From assembly GCA_964558325.1 (NCBI GenBank), contig CAZLCX010000003.1, forward strand, positions 1 through 64,000: a stretch of 64,000 bases of DNA. Reading direction: 5' to 3'. The notes beneath the pieces are model-generated. The model saw nothing but the letters and a program-made list of their open reading frames with translations. It was not told the origin of the DNA and did not search any database. Each line of letters starts with the position of its first letter. The first letter of the stretch is position 1. Both the position numbers and the translations under genes were made by a program. Source of the DNA: Halonatronomonas sp964558325. GTDB taxonomy: Bacteria > Bacillota > Halanaerobiia > Halanaerobiales > Halarsenatibacteraceae. Shown here one piece after another: positions 15,775 to 23,404 of the stretch.

Positions 15775-16209
15775 TCATGATAACTGATACATTAATAAAC
15801 CTGTAATCATAAGTATTAAACCAAGTATTTTTGCTAAGTTAACTGAAGCTATAGCTTCACCAAATAGCCCAAAATAATCTATTAAAAAACCACCAACAAC
15901 CTGGGTAACAATTATAATAGTAATTGCATAACTAACTCCCAGTATGCTTATTCCTTCCATAACGGAAAAAATAATAATAGCCCCAAAAACCCCACCTAAT
16001 AAATAATAAGGGGGAACCTCTTTAAAATTTGTAATTTGTATCTGCCTGCTAAATATCAATAAAACAAAGAGAGCAAAAATAAAGCCTGAACCATGGACAA
16101 ATACATTAGAAGGCCAGGAACCCACAGACTCTCCAAGCCTGGCATTAAATACAGATTGCAATACTATAAATACACCAGCTACAAATGAATAAACTAAACC
16201 TTCAATCAT
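15775..16209 (-). CDS. DMT-superfamily YdcZ (DUF606) membrane protein
   Basis: This small, very hydrophobic 144-residue protein has about five transmembrane segments. It matches the DUF606/YdcZ family (LQSVFNARLGE near 20, then GGVFGAIIIF and a C-terminal LGLILMITGLLMY). YdcZ proteins are half-size drug/metabolite transporter relatives without known substrates. The gene starts 28 bases after the racemase gene and ends 40 bases before the MFS gene, so it is part of that operon. Confidence 0.78.
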   Translation of the reverse strand: MIEGLVYSFVAGVFIVLQSVFNARLGESVGSWPSNVFVHGSGFIFALFVLLIFSRQIQITNFKEVPPYYLLGGVFGAIIIFSVMEGISILGVSYAITIIIVTQVVGGFLIDYFGLFGEAIASVNLAKILGLILMITGLLMYQLS

Positions 16210-16237
16210 ACCTTAACCTCTCCTGCTATAATCAAAA

Positions 16238-16984
16238 TTATTTATCTTTATAAAAAACATGATCAGTCTGGACAACTCCAGAATAGACATGGTCTATCAA
16301 AGTTATAAAATCAAAAACCGGTAAATTAGTAGCTTTCTGGATTGCCGGTGAGTACGGTGGCAGCACGCTGCATTCAACTAAGAAAGCCCCAACATTTTCT
16401 TCTTCAACTAACTCTATAGCCATCTCAACCATCTCAGCTTCCATTATTTCAGGATCAATTTCTGGCCTTTCATCAAGAATATATCTCTTAAAACCTGGCT
16501 TATTTTCCATCCCGCCGATTACAAGTCTTTCCTGGGTTTCAGGGCTGATTCCAACTCCATCAAAATGTTTTTTGCCAAGGGATTCAGAATTAGCTGTAAT
16601 AATTCCTATCTTTTCCTGACCACCTAAAATTTTATCAATAAAAGGAATCTGCAATAATGATGACATAAAAACAGGAATATCAAGGGCTTTAGCCATCTCA
16701 TCCTGAAGAACAGCCATAAAACCACAATCTCCGGTAATAGCCTTTACTCCTGCATTTTCAAGTTCTTTGCCGGCTTCAATAAACTGCTCTAATAATCTGG
16801 TAGGGTCTGAAAACATTTCAGAGATAGTTGCCTCTTCAATAACTCTATATCTTACTGGATAATCATAACTTAAGGCACAGGCAACATCACCTGGGATAGT
16901 TGGTGTCACTGTCTTTAAAAGAATTATTCCAATACCTTCGCCAAAACTGACCTGATTGGTATTTGGAGATTTGATTAAAGCCAT
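16238..16984 (-). CDS. Aspartate/glutamate racemase family protein
   Basis: The 248-residue protein has the two-cysteine layout of Asp/Glu/hydantoin racemases: ITGDCGFM near 83 and FLVECSVLPPY near 206, the presumed acid-base pair. Some relatives in this superfamily act on other alpha-substituted acids, so the substrate is open. It heads an operon of two transporters, queT and an aminotransferase. ATG has a strong Shine-Dalgarno (AAGGAGG), and a GCAGGA...TAAT promoter-like element lies about 60 bases upstream. Confidence 0.82.
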   Translation of the reverse strand: MALIKSPNTNQVSFGEGIGIILLKTVTPTIPGDVACALSYDYPVRYRVIEEATISEMFSDPTRLLEQFIEAGKELENAGVKAITGDCGFMAVLQDEMAKALDIPVFMSSLLQIPFIDKILGGQEKIGIITANSESLGKKHFDGVGISPETQERLVIGGMENKPGFKRYILDERPEIDPEIMEAEMVEMAIELVEEENVGAFLVECSVLPPYSPAIQKATNLPVFDFITLIDHVYSGVVQTDHVFYKDK

Positions 16985-17041
16985 TTTGCCATCCTCCTTC
17001 TTTATTATATTAACAAATTAAAATCAAGCACTAAATAATAT

Positions 17042-17068
17042 ATTAAACTTTTTATAGAGATTTCCTGC
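17042..17068 (-). promoter_or_regulatory. Weak sigma-H-like element before the racemase operon
   Basis: On the minus strand GCAGGAAAT has AGGA (17063-17066), 17 bases, then TAAT (17042-17045). Only the G of GAAT is missing. It lies about 60 bases before the racemase ATG. Confidence 0.4.
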
Positions 17069-17117
17069 TTTATTATTTTAGAAATTCAATTCATAATATT
17101 GAGATAGCTTAAATAAT

Positions 17118-17630
17118 TTACTTTTCAATCCCTGTTCTTGCCTTTACACCATTATGATAATAATGTTTAATCTCTTCCATATTAGTTACAAGGTCTGCAT
17201 ATTTAATTAACTTATCATCTGCTTTTCTTCCTGTTATTACAACTTCAACATTTTCTGCCCTATTTTCAATAACTGAAATTAAGGTATCAACTGAAAAAAG
17301 TTTATAATAGACAGCAATATTAGCTTCATCTAAAATAACAAGTTCATATTCACCACTCTTTAATATCTTTCCTATTTCATTAAGACCCTCTTTAGCTGCC
17401 TTAATATCTTCAGTTTCCGGATCTCCTTTAATAAAACAACCTCTTCCATATTGTTTTAACTTTATTTCAGCAATTTTATTAATCATTTTAATCTCACTAT
17501 ATTCCATTCCTTTTATAAATTGACCAATAAAAACTGACTTGCCGGCTCCAGCTGCTCTAATTGCCAGACCAATGGCTGCTGTGGTTTTGCCTTTGCCGTC
17601 CCCGGTATATACCTGAACCTTTCCCTTCAT
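17118..17630 (-). CDS. cobO: Cob(I)alamin/cob(I)yrinic acid adenosyltransferase CobO (BtuR)
   Basis: CobO transfers the adenosyl group of ATP to cobalt, making adenosylcobalamin or its precursor. The 170-residue length, the N-terminal P-loop GDGKGKTTAA, and the later LVILDEAN and VVITGRKAD segments fit the family well. Its start codon is only 18 bases after the U-tract of the rubredoxin terminator, so it has little room for a promoter of its own and may depend on readthrough. Confidence 0.92.
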   Translation of the reverse strand: MKGKVQVYTGDGKGKTTAAIGLAIRAAGAGKSVFIGQFIKGMEYSEIKMINKIAEIKLKQYGRGCFIKGDPETEDIKAAKEGLNEIGKILKSGEYELVILDEANIAVYYKLFSVDTLISVIENRAENVEVVITGRKADDKLIKYADLVTNMEEIKHYYHNGVKARTGIEK

Positions 17631-17648
17631 AAATTATCAACTCCCTAA

Positions 17649-17674
17649 TTAAAAAAGCCGGGGAGTCCCCCGGC
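17649..17674 (-). terminator. Intrinsic terminator between rubredoxin and cobO
   Basis: On the minus strand GCCGGGG/CCCCGGC is followed by TTTTTTAA, a strong GC-rich hairpin 25 bases after the rubredoxin stop and 18 bases before the cobO start. Confidence 0.85.
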
Positions 17675-17698
17675 CAGATTAAGTAAAATTCAAATTAT

Positions 17699-17872
17699 TT
17701 ATTCATAGGGCTCAAAAAGATCTTTTCCTACTCCACAGTCAGGGCAGACCCAATCCTCAGGAACATCTTCAAAAGGAGTACCTGGCTCTACAACAACTCC
17801 ACCATCTCCATCAGGATCGCCTTCTTCAGGATCATAAATATACATACATACAGTGCATTGATATTTTTGCAT
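17699..17872 (-). CDS. Rubredoxin
   Basis: The 57-residue protein has the two rubredoxin cysteine pairs, CTVC at 6-9 and CPDC at 43-46. The conserved DPEEGDP follows the first pair and VGKDLFE follows the second. It is a small iron electron carrier, in anaerobes usually serving oxygen or superoxide detoxification or alkane/acyl redox partners. It has its own strong promoter and terminator, so it is a single-gene unit. The length is typical. Confidence 0.97.
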   Translation of the reverse strand: MQKYQCTVCMYIYDPEEGDPDGDGGVVVEPGTPFEDVPEDWVCPDCGVGKDLFEPYE

Positions 17873-17910
17873 TTATTTCCCTCCCTTCAAAATTCCTTTA
17901 ATTTAAATCA

Positions 17911-17938
17911 ATTATAGCACAAATTGTTAATATGTCAA
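17911..17938 (-). promoter_or_regulatory. Strong sigma-A promoter for rubredoxin
   Basis: On the minus strand there is TTGACA (17933-17938), 16 bases, then TATAAT (17911-17916), preceded by TGC as an extended -10. The predicted start is about 30 bases before the rubredoxin ATG. Confidence 0.82.
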
Positions 17939-17958
17939 TAATTTAAAGCATTATTTTA

Positions 17959-18672
17959 TTAAATAAAAATCTCTGTTTTAAAAGGCATTTTCTTAGAGAT
18001 TTGAATAAGCCTTCTCTTACTGACAGCTTCATATCCTGACACAGCAGGCGGCCGGTCTAAAGTATTTAAATCTACCTGATCAATTTTAAAGTCTTTAATA
18101 TGATCAATAATAGCATCAACTTCTTTATCACTATCATTGACACCCTTTAAAAAAAGGATCTCAAGCCTTATTTCTCCTTTAAATTCATCTGAGATAGCCT
18201 TAATCCCTTCTAAAATTAACTTTAGTGTTAAACCCTGGGCCGGTCTGCAAACCTTTTTAAATGTCTCCTCAGTGCCAGCATCCAGAGAAGGAACTATTAA
18301 GTCAAGATTTTTAATTTCACCTCTGACTTCAGGCTTATGCAGAAGAGAACTATTTGTTAATAAAGCTATTTTATATCCAGGATAGTTATTTTTTAAATAA
18401 TCAATTATTTTACCAATACCTGAATGTAAAGTAGGCTCGCCTAATCCAGAAAAAGTTATATAATCTGTAACTGGGTCTTTTCCCATGAAACTATCTAACT
18501 CAGTAATAACTTGATTGGTCGGAATGTATTCTTTTCTATCAAGAGTTAAATTACAGGTGGTTCCACATTCACAATAAACACAATCCTCGCTGCAAATTAA
18601 ATCAGGCAAAAGGTTTATTCCTAATGACCTTCCTAATCTCCTTGAGGATACAACACCCTTTAAATATTTCAT
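17959..18672 (-). CDS. Radical SAM protein (COG0731-like)
   Basis: The 237-residue protein begins with RRLGRSLGINLLPD and has the cluster motif CSEDCVYC near 27-34. TFSGLGEPTLH near 73-83 is the GGE-like SAM motif. The sequence resembles the COG0731 family of small radical SAM proteins, whose substrate in bacteria is not established. Two extra cysteines (CGTTC) follow the motif. It starts 8 bases after the M23 endopeptidase gene and may be cotranscribed with it. Confidence 0.82.
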   Translation of the reverse strand: MKYLKGVVSSRRLGRSLGINLLPDLICSEDCVYCECGTTCNLTLDRKEYIPTNQVITELDSFMGKDPVTDYITFSGLGEPTLHSGIGKIIDYLKNNYPGYKIALLTNSSLLHKPEVRGEIKNLDLIVPSLDAGTEETFKKVCRPAQGLTLKLILEGIKAISDEFKGEIRLEILFLKGVNDSDKEVDAIIDHIKDFKIDQVDLNTLDRPPAVSGYEAVSKRRLIQISKKMPFKTEIFI

Positions 18673-18680
18673 ACTTGCTC

Positions 18681-19727
18681 CTATCTGAGAAAGCTCATTG
18701 GATTCTGATGATTACCATTTTGATGTACTTCAAAATGGACATGGGGCCCTGTTGCAACACCACTGGTTCCAATTCTGGCAATTCCGCTACCTCTATTTAC
18801 ATTCTGACCCTCACTAACCAATATCTGAGAATTATGAGCATAGAAAGTCTCATAGCCATTACCATGATCTATAATAACAACACGTCCATAGCCACCCATC
18901 CAGCCAACAAAATTTACAGTTCCTGATTCTGCAGCCTGAACTTTAGTGCCGTGTGGAGCTGCAATATCTACGCCACTATGAAAATCATTACGGCCTGTTA
19001 CAGGGTGCTGCCTATTTCCATAATCAGAAGTTATATTACCATCAACAGGCCAGCTAAGATTAGTTCCAGATGACCTGGAGGAATTACCGCTGCTATCTCT
19101 ACTAACAGGAATCACCAATTCATCTCCTGCTTTAATCATATCTCCTGAAATGTTATTATATTCTCTAATTGTAGCCACATCAGTATCATGTTGTCTGGCT
19201 ATAGTGGATAAAGCTTCTCCATTTCTTACATTATGGGTTATCTTTTCAGTCCCTGATTCTTCGCCACCCTGGCCAGTTAAATTTTCGTTTTTATCAGGTA
19301 TTACTAATTCATCTCCTGGATGAATTCTGCTTTCATCAATATTATTGGCTGTTCTTAAATCATTCAATGATACCCCATTGTTAATAGCTATTATTGTAAG
19401 TGTATCTCCTGATTGAACAGTATATATGTTCTCTTTTGAATTATTAAGTTCTTCCTGGAGAGCTGTTTCTGTCTGGTTTCCATAAACACCATCAACTGAT
19501 AAACTTACATCCTTCTGAAAATTTCTTAAAGCCTGTTCAGTACCTGAACCAAAAATTCCATCAGTAGATGTATCATACCCTAACTCCTGGAGATCTTTCT
19601 GTAATTGCTCAACAGCAGCACCTCTATCGCCATTTCTTAAAATACTGGCTTCAACTCCTGCTGATAATACTAAAAAGAAAACCATTGTTAAAGCTAAAGC
19701 CTTAATTTTTATCGACAATTCTATCAA
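18681..19727 (-). CDS. Secreted LysM-M23 peptidoglycan endopeptidase
   Basis: The 348-residue protein has a signal peptide, then a peptidoglycan-binding PGB1 domain (about 35-95), two LysM domains (about 100-145 and 160-210, starting YTVQSGDTLTIIA and HNVRNGEALSTIA), and an M23 metallopeptidase domain (about 228-345) with zinc residues in HSGVDIA and GPHVHFEV. It should cut peptide cross-links in the wall during growth or division. The domain set is complete, with no sign of decay. Confidence 0.93.
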   Translation of the reverse strand: MIELSIKIKALALTMVFFLVLSAGVEASILRNGDRGAAVEQLQKDLQELGYDTSTDGIFGSGTEQALRNFQKDVSLSVDGVYGNQTETALQEELNNSKENIYTVQSGDTLTIIAINNGVSLNDLRTANNIDESRIHPGDELVIPDKNENLTGQGGEESGTEKITHNVRNGEALSTIARQHDTDVATIREYNNISGDMIKAGDELVIPVSRDSSGNSSRSSGTNLSWPVDGNITSDYGNRQHPVTGRNDFHSGVDIAAPHGTKVQAAESGTVNFVGWMGGYGRVVIIDHGNGYETFYAHNSQILVSEGQNVNRGSGIARIGTSGVATGPHVHFEVHQNGNHQNPMSFLR

Positions 19728-19767
19728 CCCCCTTTTTTACAGTAATACATGACTATATATTATTTTA

Positions 19768-20778
19768 TTACTTTTTATAAATTTTTTCAAGTTTATCACT
19801 TTCAACAAATTTAATAATTAAATCTCTACAATCTTTTAGGTCTCCTAAATCTAACATTTCAGAGGGACTGTGAATATATCTGGTCGGGATTGATAGAGTG
19901 CCACTTGGAACTCCACCTCTACTTAACTGGATTGCTCTAGCATCTGTTGCCCCAAATTCTAAAACTTCATACTGGTAGCAGATATTATCTTCTTTAGCTA
20001 ATTCAGCCAGCATCTTTTTAATTCCAGGATGAGCTATACTTCCCCTGTCCATAACTTTTATAGCTGCACCTTTTCCTAATTTCACATCCATTGTATGGGC
20101 TTCAGGTGTATCTCCTGTCCCTGTTACATCAACTGCTAAAGCCAGATCAGGTTCAATCCCAAAGGCTGCAGTTCCAGCACCTCTGGTACCAACCTCTTCC
20201 TGAACAGTAAAAACTGCATAGATATCATTAACAGTATCATTCATCTCTTTTAATAAAGATATTAAGACTGCACAACCTGCTCGATCATCAAGGCTATTGG
20301 AAATAACTCTTTTCCCATTACAATTAAATATTTTCTGGTAAACAGCAACATCTCCAATACTTACTAATTCTTTAGCTTCATCTTTATTATCAGAACCTAT
20401 ATCAAGGAATAATTTATCTAATTTTAAATCATTAAATGAATCTAATTTTTCAACTCCAACTGTACCAACAGTCCCATCTTCAAATATAAAATTTCTATTA
20501 ACAAGATGCTTAGGATTTACTCCTCCAACAGTTGTAAATCTCAAAAATCCATCATCATCAATATGGGTTATCATAATTCCAATTTCGTCCATATGAGCTG
20601 CCAGCATGATTTTCTGACCATCTCCATTGCCTTTTTTAATAGCAATTAAATTCCCCATATTATCAACTTTTATCTCATCAACAAAATCTTTTATTTCATT
20701 TTCTATTAATCCTCTGATATTATTTTCCTGGCCAGCAGGACCAAATTCAGCAGTTACCTTTTCTAAAATTTCCAGCAT
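19768..20778 (-). CDS. M42 family metallo-aminopeptidase (first of three paralogues)
   Basis: The 336-residue protein has the M42 (tetrahedral aminopeptidase/glucanase-like) signature: LAAHMDEIG near 60, the bridging Asp in SLDDRAG near 179, the catalytic pair in VQEEVGTRGA near 212, and the zinc ligand region near the C terminus (TRYIHSP). M42 enzymes form large hollow particles that trim peptides. It is the downstream member of three tandem genes; only one base separates it from the next. Confidence 0.92.
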   Translation of the reverse strand: MLEILEKVTAEFGPAGQENNIRGLIENEIKDFVDEIKVDNMGNLIAIKKGNGDGQKIMLAAHMDEIGIMITHIDDDGFLRFTTVGGVNPKHLVNRNFIFEDGTVGTVGVEKLDSFNDLKLDKLFLDIGSDNKDEAKELVSIGDVAVYQKIFNCNGKRVISNSLDDRAGCAVLISLLKEMNDTVNDIYAVFTVQEEVGTRGAGTAAFGIEPDLALAVDVTGTGDTPEAHTMDVKLGKGAAIKVMDRGSIAHPGIKKMLAELAKEDNICYQYEVLEFGATDARAIQLSRGGVPSGTLSIPTRYIHSPSEMLDLGDLKDCRDLIIKFVESDKLEKIYKK

Positions 20779-20779
20779 A

Positions 20780-21799
20780 TTATATCCCCTTCCTTGCTAA
20801 TCTCTCAAGATAAAGTTTTACTAATTTATTCATGTTTTTATAGTCATCTAAATCAATTAATGATAATGGTGAATGTATATAACGACATGGAAGTGAGATG
20901 ACAGCCGATGGAACTCCTTCACGACTTAAACTTATTGCCCCGGCGTCATTCCCACCAACATCAGTTCTTCTAAATTGATATTCTATCTCATTATCTTCTG
21001 CAACTTCAATTAATCCTGTAAGTATATTTTTATCAGCTATCACTGTTTTATCCATTAAAGTTAATGCCGGTCCCTTGCCAACAGATGTTGAATATCTATG
21101 TTCTTTATTTTCTGGAACATCTGCGGCAGTTGTACCTTCTAGAACTAAAGCCAGGTCTGGATTAATCCCATAGGCAGCAACACTGGCTCCTCTCAAACCA
21201 ACTTCTTCCTGAACAGTAAAAACAAAATAAACCGGCATTTCATATTCTTGTTCAGTTAACTCAACAATTATTGAACAACCTACTCTATCATCAAAAGCCT
21301 TGCCAATTACTCTACCATTATCTAATTCTTCATATTTAGATGAAAATACTGCCACGTCTCCTAAATCAACGTGATTTTCAGCTTCTTCTTTTTTATTAAC
21401 ACCAATATCGATGTATAAATTATCAAAATCAATTGGTTTCTTTCTTTCACTCTTTTTTTGCAGGTGGATAGCCTTTGCTCCAATAACACCTGGCATCTTT
21501 TTTTCACCAATTAAAACAGGCTTAGAAACTAAAACTCGCTTGTCAATTCCGCCAACTGGCTGAAATTTTAGCAGGCCATCACTTGTTATCTCAGTAATCA
21601 TTAAGCCAACTTCATCCATGTGGGCTGCCAGCATAACTTTAGGCCCATTTTTATCCTTACCTTTACAGGCAATTAAATTACCCATTTTATCAGTATATAT
21701 CTCATCAACATTATCTTTAATCTCTTCTTTAATTAAATCTCTAATTTCTTTTTCTCTACTGGAAACTCCTGCTGCATTGATCATCTTCTCTAATAACAT
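20780..21799 (-). CDS. M42 family metallo-aminopeptidase (second of three paralogues)
   Basis: The 339-residue paralogue of its neighbours has LAAHMDEVG near 59, AFDDRVG near 170, VQEEVGLRGA near 204 and CRYIHSP near 315. Metal and catalytic residues appear complete. A short insert around KSERKKPID, before the DNLYIDIG strand, distinguishes it from the first copy. It overlaps the third copy by 10 bases. Three copies together may form mixed particles or cover different residue specificities; this is inference. Confidence 0.92.
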   Translation of the reverse strand: MLLEKMINAAGVSSREKEIRDLIKEEIKDNVDEIYTDKMGNLIACKGKDKNGPKVMLAAHMDEVGLMITEITSDGLLKFQPVGGIDKRVLVSKPVLIGEKKMPGVIGAKAIHLQKKSERKKPIDFDNLYIDIGVNKKEEAENHVDLGDVAVFSSKYEELDNGRVIGKAFDDRVGCSIIVELTEQEYEMPVYFVFTVQEEVGLRGASVAAYGINPDLALVLEGTTAADVPENKEHRYSTSVGKGPALTLMDKTVIADKNILTGLIEVAEDNEIEYQFRRTDVGGNDAGAISLSREGVPSAVISLPCRYIHSPLSLIDLDDYKNMNKLVKLYLERLARKGI

Positions 21800-22851
21800 C
21801 TTAATCCCTCCAGAAACTCATCATCTATTGCTGCAATAATACTGGCAAGTAATTGAGCCCCGTATTTAACATCATTTAAAGATATAAGTTCTACAGAAGT
21901 ATGCATATATCTTAACGGAATTGAAACTAAAGCAGTAGCTACGCCATCTCTGGCAATCTGCATCCCGGCAGCATCTGTACCAAAGGGTGTGGTTGAAGTT
22001 TCAATTTGATATGGGATACTTCTTTTATTAGCTTCATCTTTTAATAACGTAAAAATATCCTGATGTACCTGAGGTCCTAAAGCTATAGCCGGGCCGTCAT
22101 CCATCTTAGCGGCCTCACTATTACTTACCCCTGGCATCAGGCCGTGACAGACATCAATTGCAATACCTAAATCAGGAAAGATATCATATGTTGAGGTAAT
22201 AGCTCCCTTTAAACCTACTTCTTCCTGAACAGTTGCAACAAAATATACATCAATCTCATGATTTAATCTCTGTAATTCTTCAGCAGCCTCAATCATCATT
22301 AATACACCGGCTCTATCATCTAAAGCTTTACCACTAACATAATCATTATGTAATGATAAAATTTCTCTGTCTATTGAAATTACATCACCAATTGAAACAA
22401 TTTTTCTAAGCTCTTCTTCTGAGTAACCTGTATCTATATAGAGCTCATCTAAATCATATGCCTTTGAATCCATGTCCTCAGCTGATAATAAATGTGGCGG
22501 CATAGCCCCAACAATACCAATAATAGTCTTTTCTCCATGTACTTTAACCTTTTGTCCTGGCAGTGTTCTTGGATCAATCCCACCAACAGTTGAAAATTTA
22601 ATAAAACCATCATCATCAATCTTTTTTACCATTAAACCGATTTCATCCATATGAGCTGCCAGTAATATCTTAGGTGGGTCTTCTTTGTCTGAATTCCCTT
22701 TTTTGACTGCAGCAAAGTTCCCTAATTTATCTATCTTAAAATTATCAACATAATCCTTAAAAGCAGTTTTAAGTAATGGAACTATATTTGCCTCATAACC
22801 AGTAACTGCTGTTGTTTCACATAAACTTTTAATTAATTCTTTACTATTCAT
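21790..22851 (-). CDS. M42 family metallo-aminopeptidase (third of three, first in operon)
   Basis: The preferred start is ATG at 22851 (353 aa), which has GGGGTGAT upstream and lies behind a sigma-H-like promoter. A longer frame begins at 22989 inside trmL and is unlikely. Family motifs are LAAHMDEIG, ALDDRAG, VQEEVGLKGA and LRYMHTSVE. The DVCHGLMPG segment replaces the DVTGTGD or EGTTAAD of the other copies, which suggests different substrate handling. It probably leads the three-gene operon. Confidence 0.92.
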   Translation of the reverse strand: MNSKELIKSLCETTAVTGYEANIVPLLKTAFKDYVDNFKIDKLGNFAAVKKGNSDKEDPPKILLAAHMDEIGLMVKKIDDDGFIKFSTVGGIDPRTLPGQKVKVHGEKTIIGIVGAMPPHLLSAEDMDSKAYDLDELYIDTGYSEEELRKIVSIGDVISIDREILSLHNDYVSGKALDDRAGVLMMIEAAEELQRLNHEIDVYFVATVQEEVGLKGAITSTYDIFPDLGIAIDVCHGLMPGVSNSEAAKMDDGPAIALGPQVHQDIFTLLKDEANKRSIPYQIETSTTPFGTDAAGMQIARDGVATALVSIPLRYMHTSVELISLNDVKYGAQLLASIIAAIDDEFLEGLRCY

Positions 22852-22880
22852 AATTTTAATATCACCCCGTCCAATATAAT

Positions 22881-22907
22881 ATTCTCTAATATTCTTAAAA
22901 TTCCTGC
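22881..22907 (-). promoter_or_regulatory. Sigma-H-like promoter before the M42 operon
   Basis: On the minus strand GCAGGAATT (AGGA 22902-22905) is followed after 17 bases by GAAT (22881-22884). It overlaps the last codons of trmL and supports the internal start at 22851. Confidence 0.6.
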
Positions 22908-23389
22908 ATAAACTTCCCTCTTTTTTGGAATCCAGGAAAATCAAGTTGCCTGTAAGCTTCATATAATACAATTGCAACAGAATTAGCAAGATTTAAAGAC
23001 CTGGCATAATCTCTCATTGGAATTCTTAAAGAAGAGGGTAGATTTTCTTTTATAAAATTCTCTGGCAGACCTGCAGTTTCTTTACCAAAGATTAAATATT
23101 CATCACCGGTAAACTTCTCTTCTGTATAGGTTTTGGCTGCCTTTGTAGAAAATAAATAAAGTTTGTCTTCATCATGTTTATTAAGAAAATCATCAAAAGA
23201 TTTATACACATGAATGTCCAGGTCATCCCAGTAATCCAGCCCTGCCCTCTTTAAATATTTATCTTCAAGAGAAAAACCAAGAGGTTTTACTAAATGTAAA
23301 GAAGAACCGGTAACTGCACAGGTTCTTGCTATATTACCGGTATTTTGCGGAATTCTTGGTTCAACTAGTACAACATTCAAATTAATCAC
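22895..23389 (-). CDS. trmL: tRNA (cytidine/uridine-34 2'-O)-methyltransferase TrmL
   Basis: The 164-residue SPOUT methyltransferase has the TrmL pattern: VEPRIPQNTGNIARTC near 9, the knot segment YLIFGKETAGLP, and IPMRDYARSLNLANSVAIVLYEA. TrmL methylates the wobble ribose of tRNA-Leu. The length is usual. It ends inside the promoter region of the M42 operon and follows the SpoIID-like gene by 15 bases. Confidence 0.93.
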   Translation of the reverse strand: MINLNVVLVEPRIPQNTGNIARTCAVTGSSLHLVKPLGFSLEDKYLKRAGLDYWDDLDIHVYKSFDDFLNKHDEDKLYLFSTKAAKTYTEEKFTGDEYLIFGKETAGLPENFIKENLPSSLRIPMRDYARSLNLANSVAIVLYEAYRQLDFPGFQKRGKFMQEF

Positions 23390-23404
23390 TCCAGATTTAA
23401 TATA

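Noticed and set aside
22852..22989. Longer N terminus of the third M42 peptidase
   Set aside because: The extension lies inside trmL and its promoter region, with no ribosome site; ATG 22851 fits the family's start.
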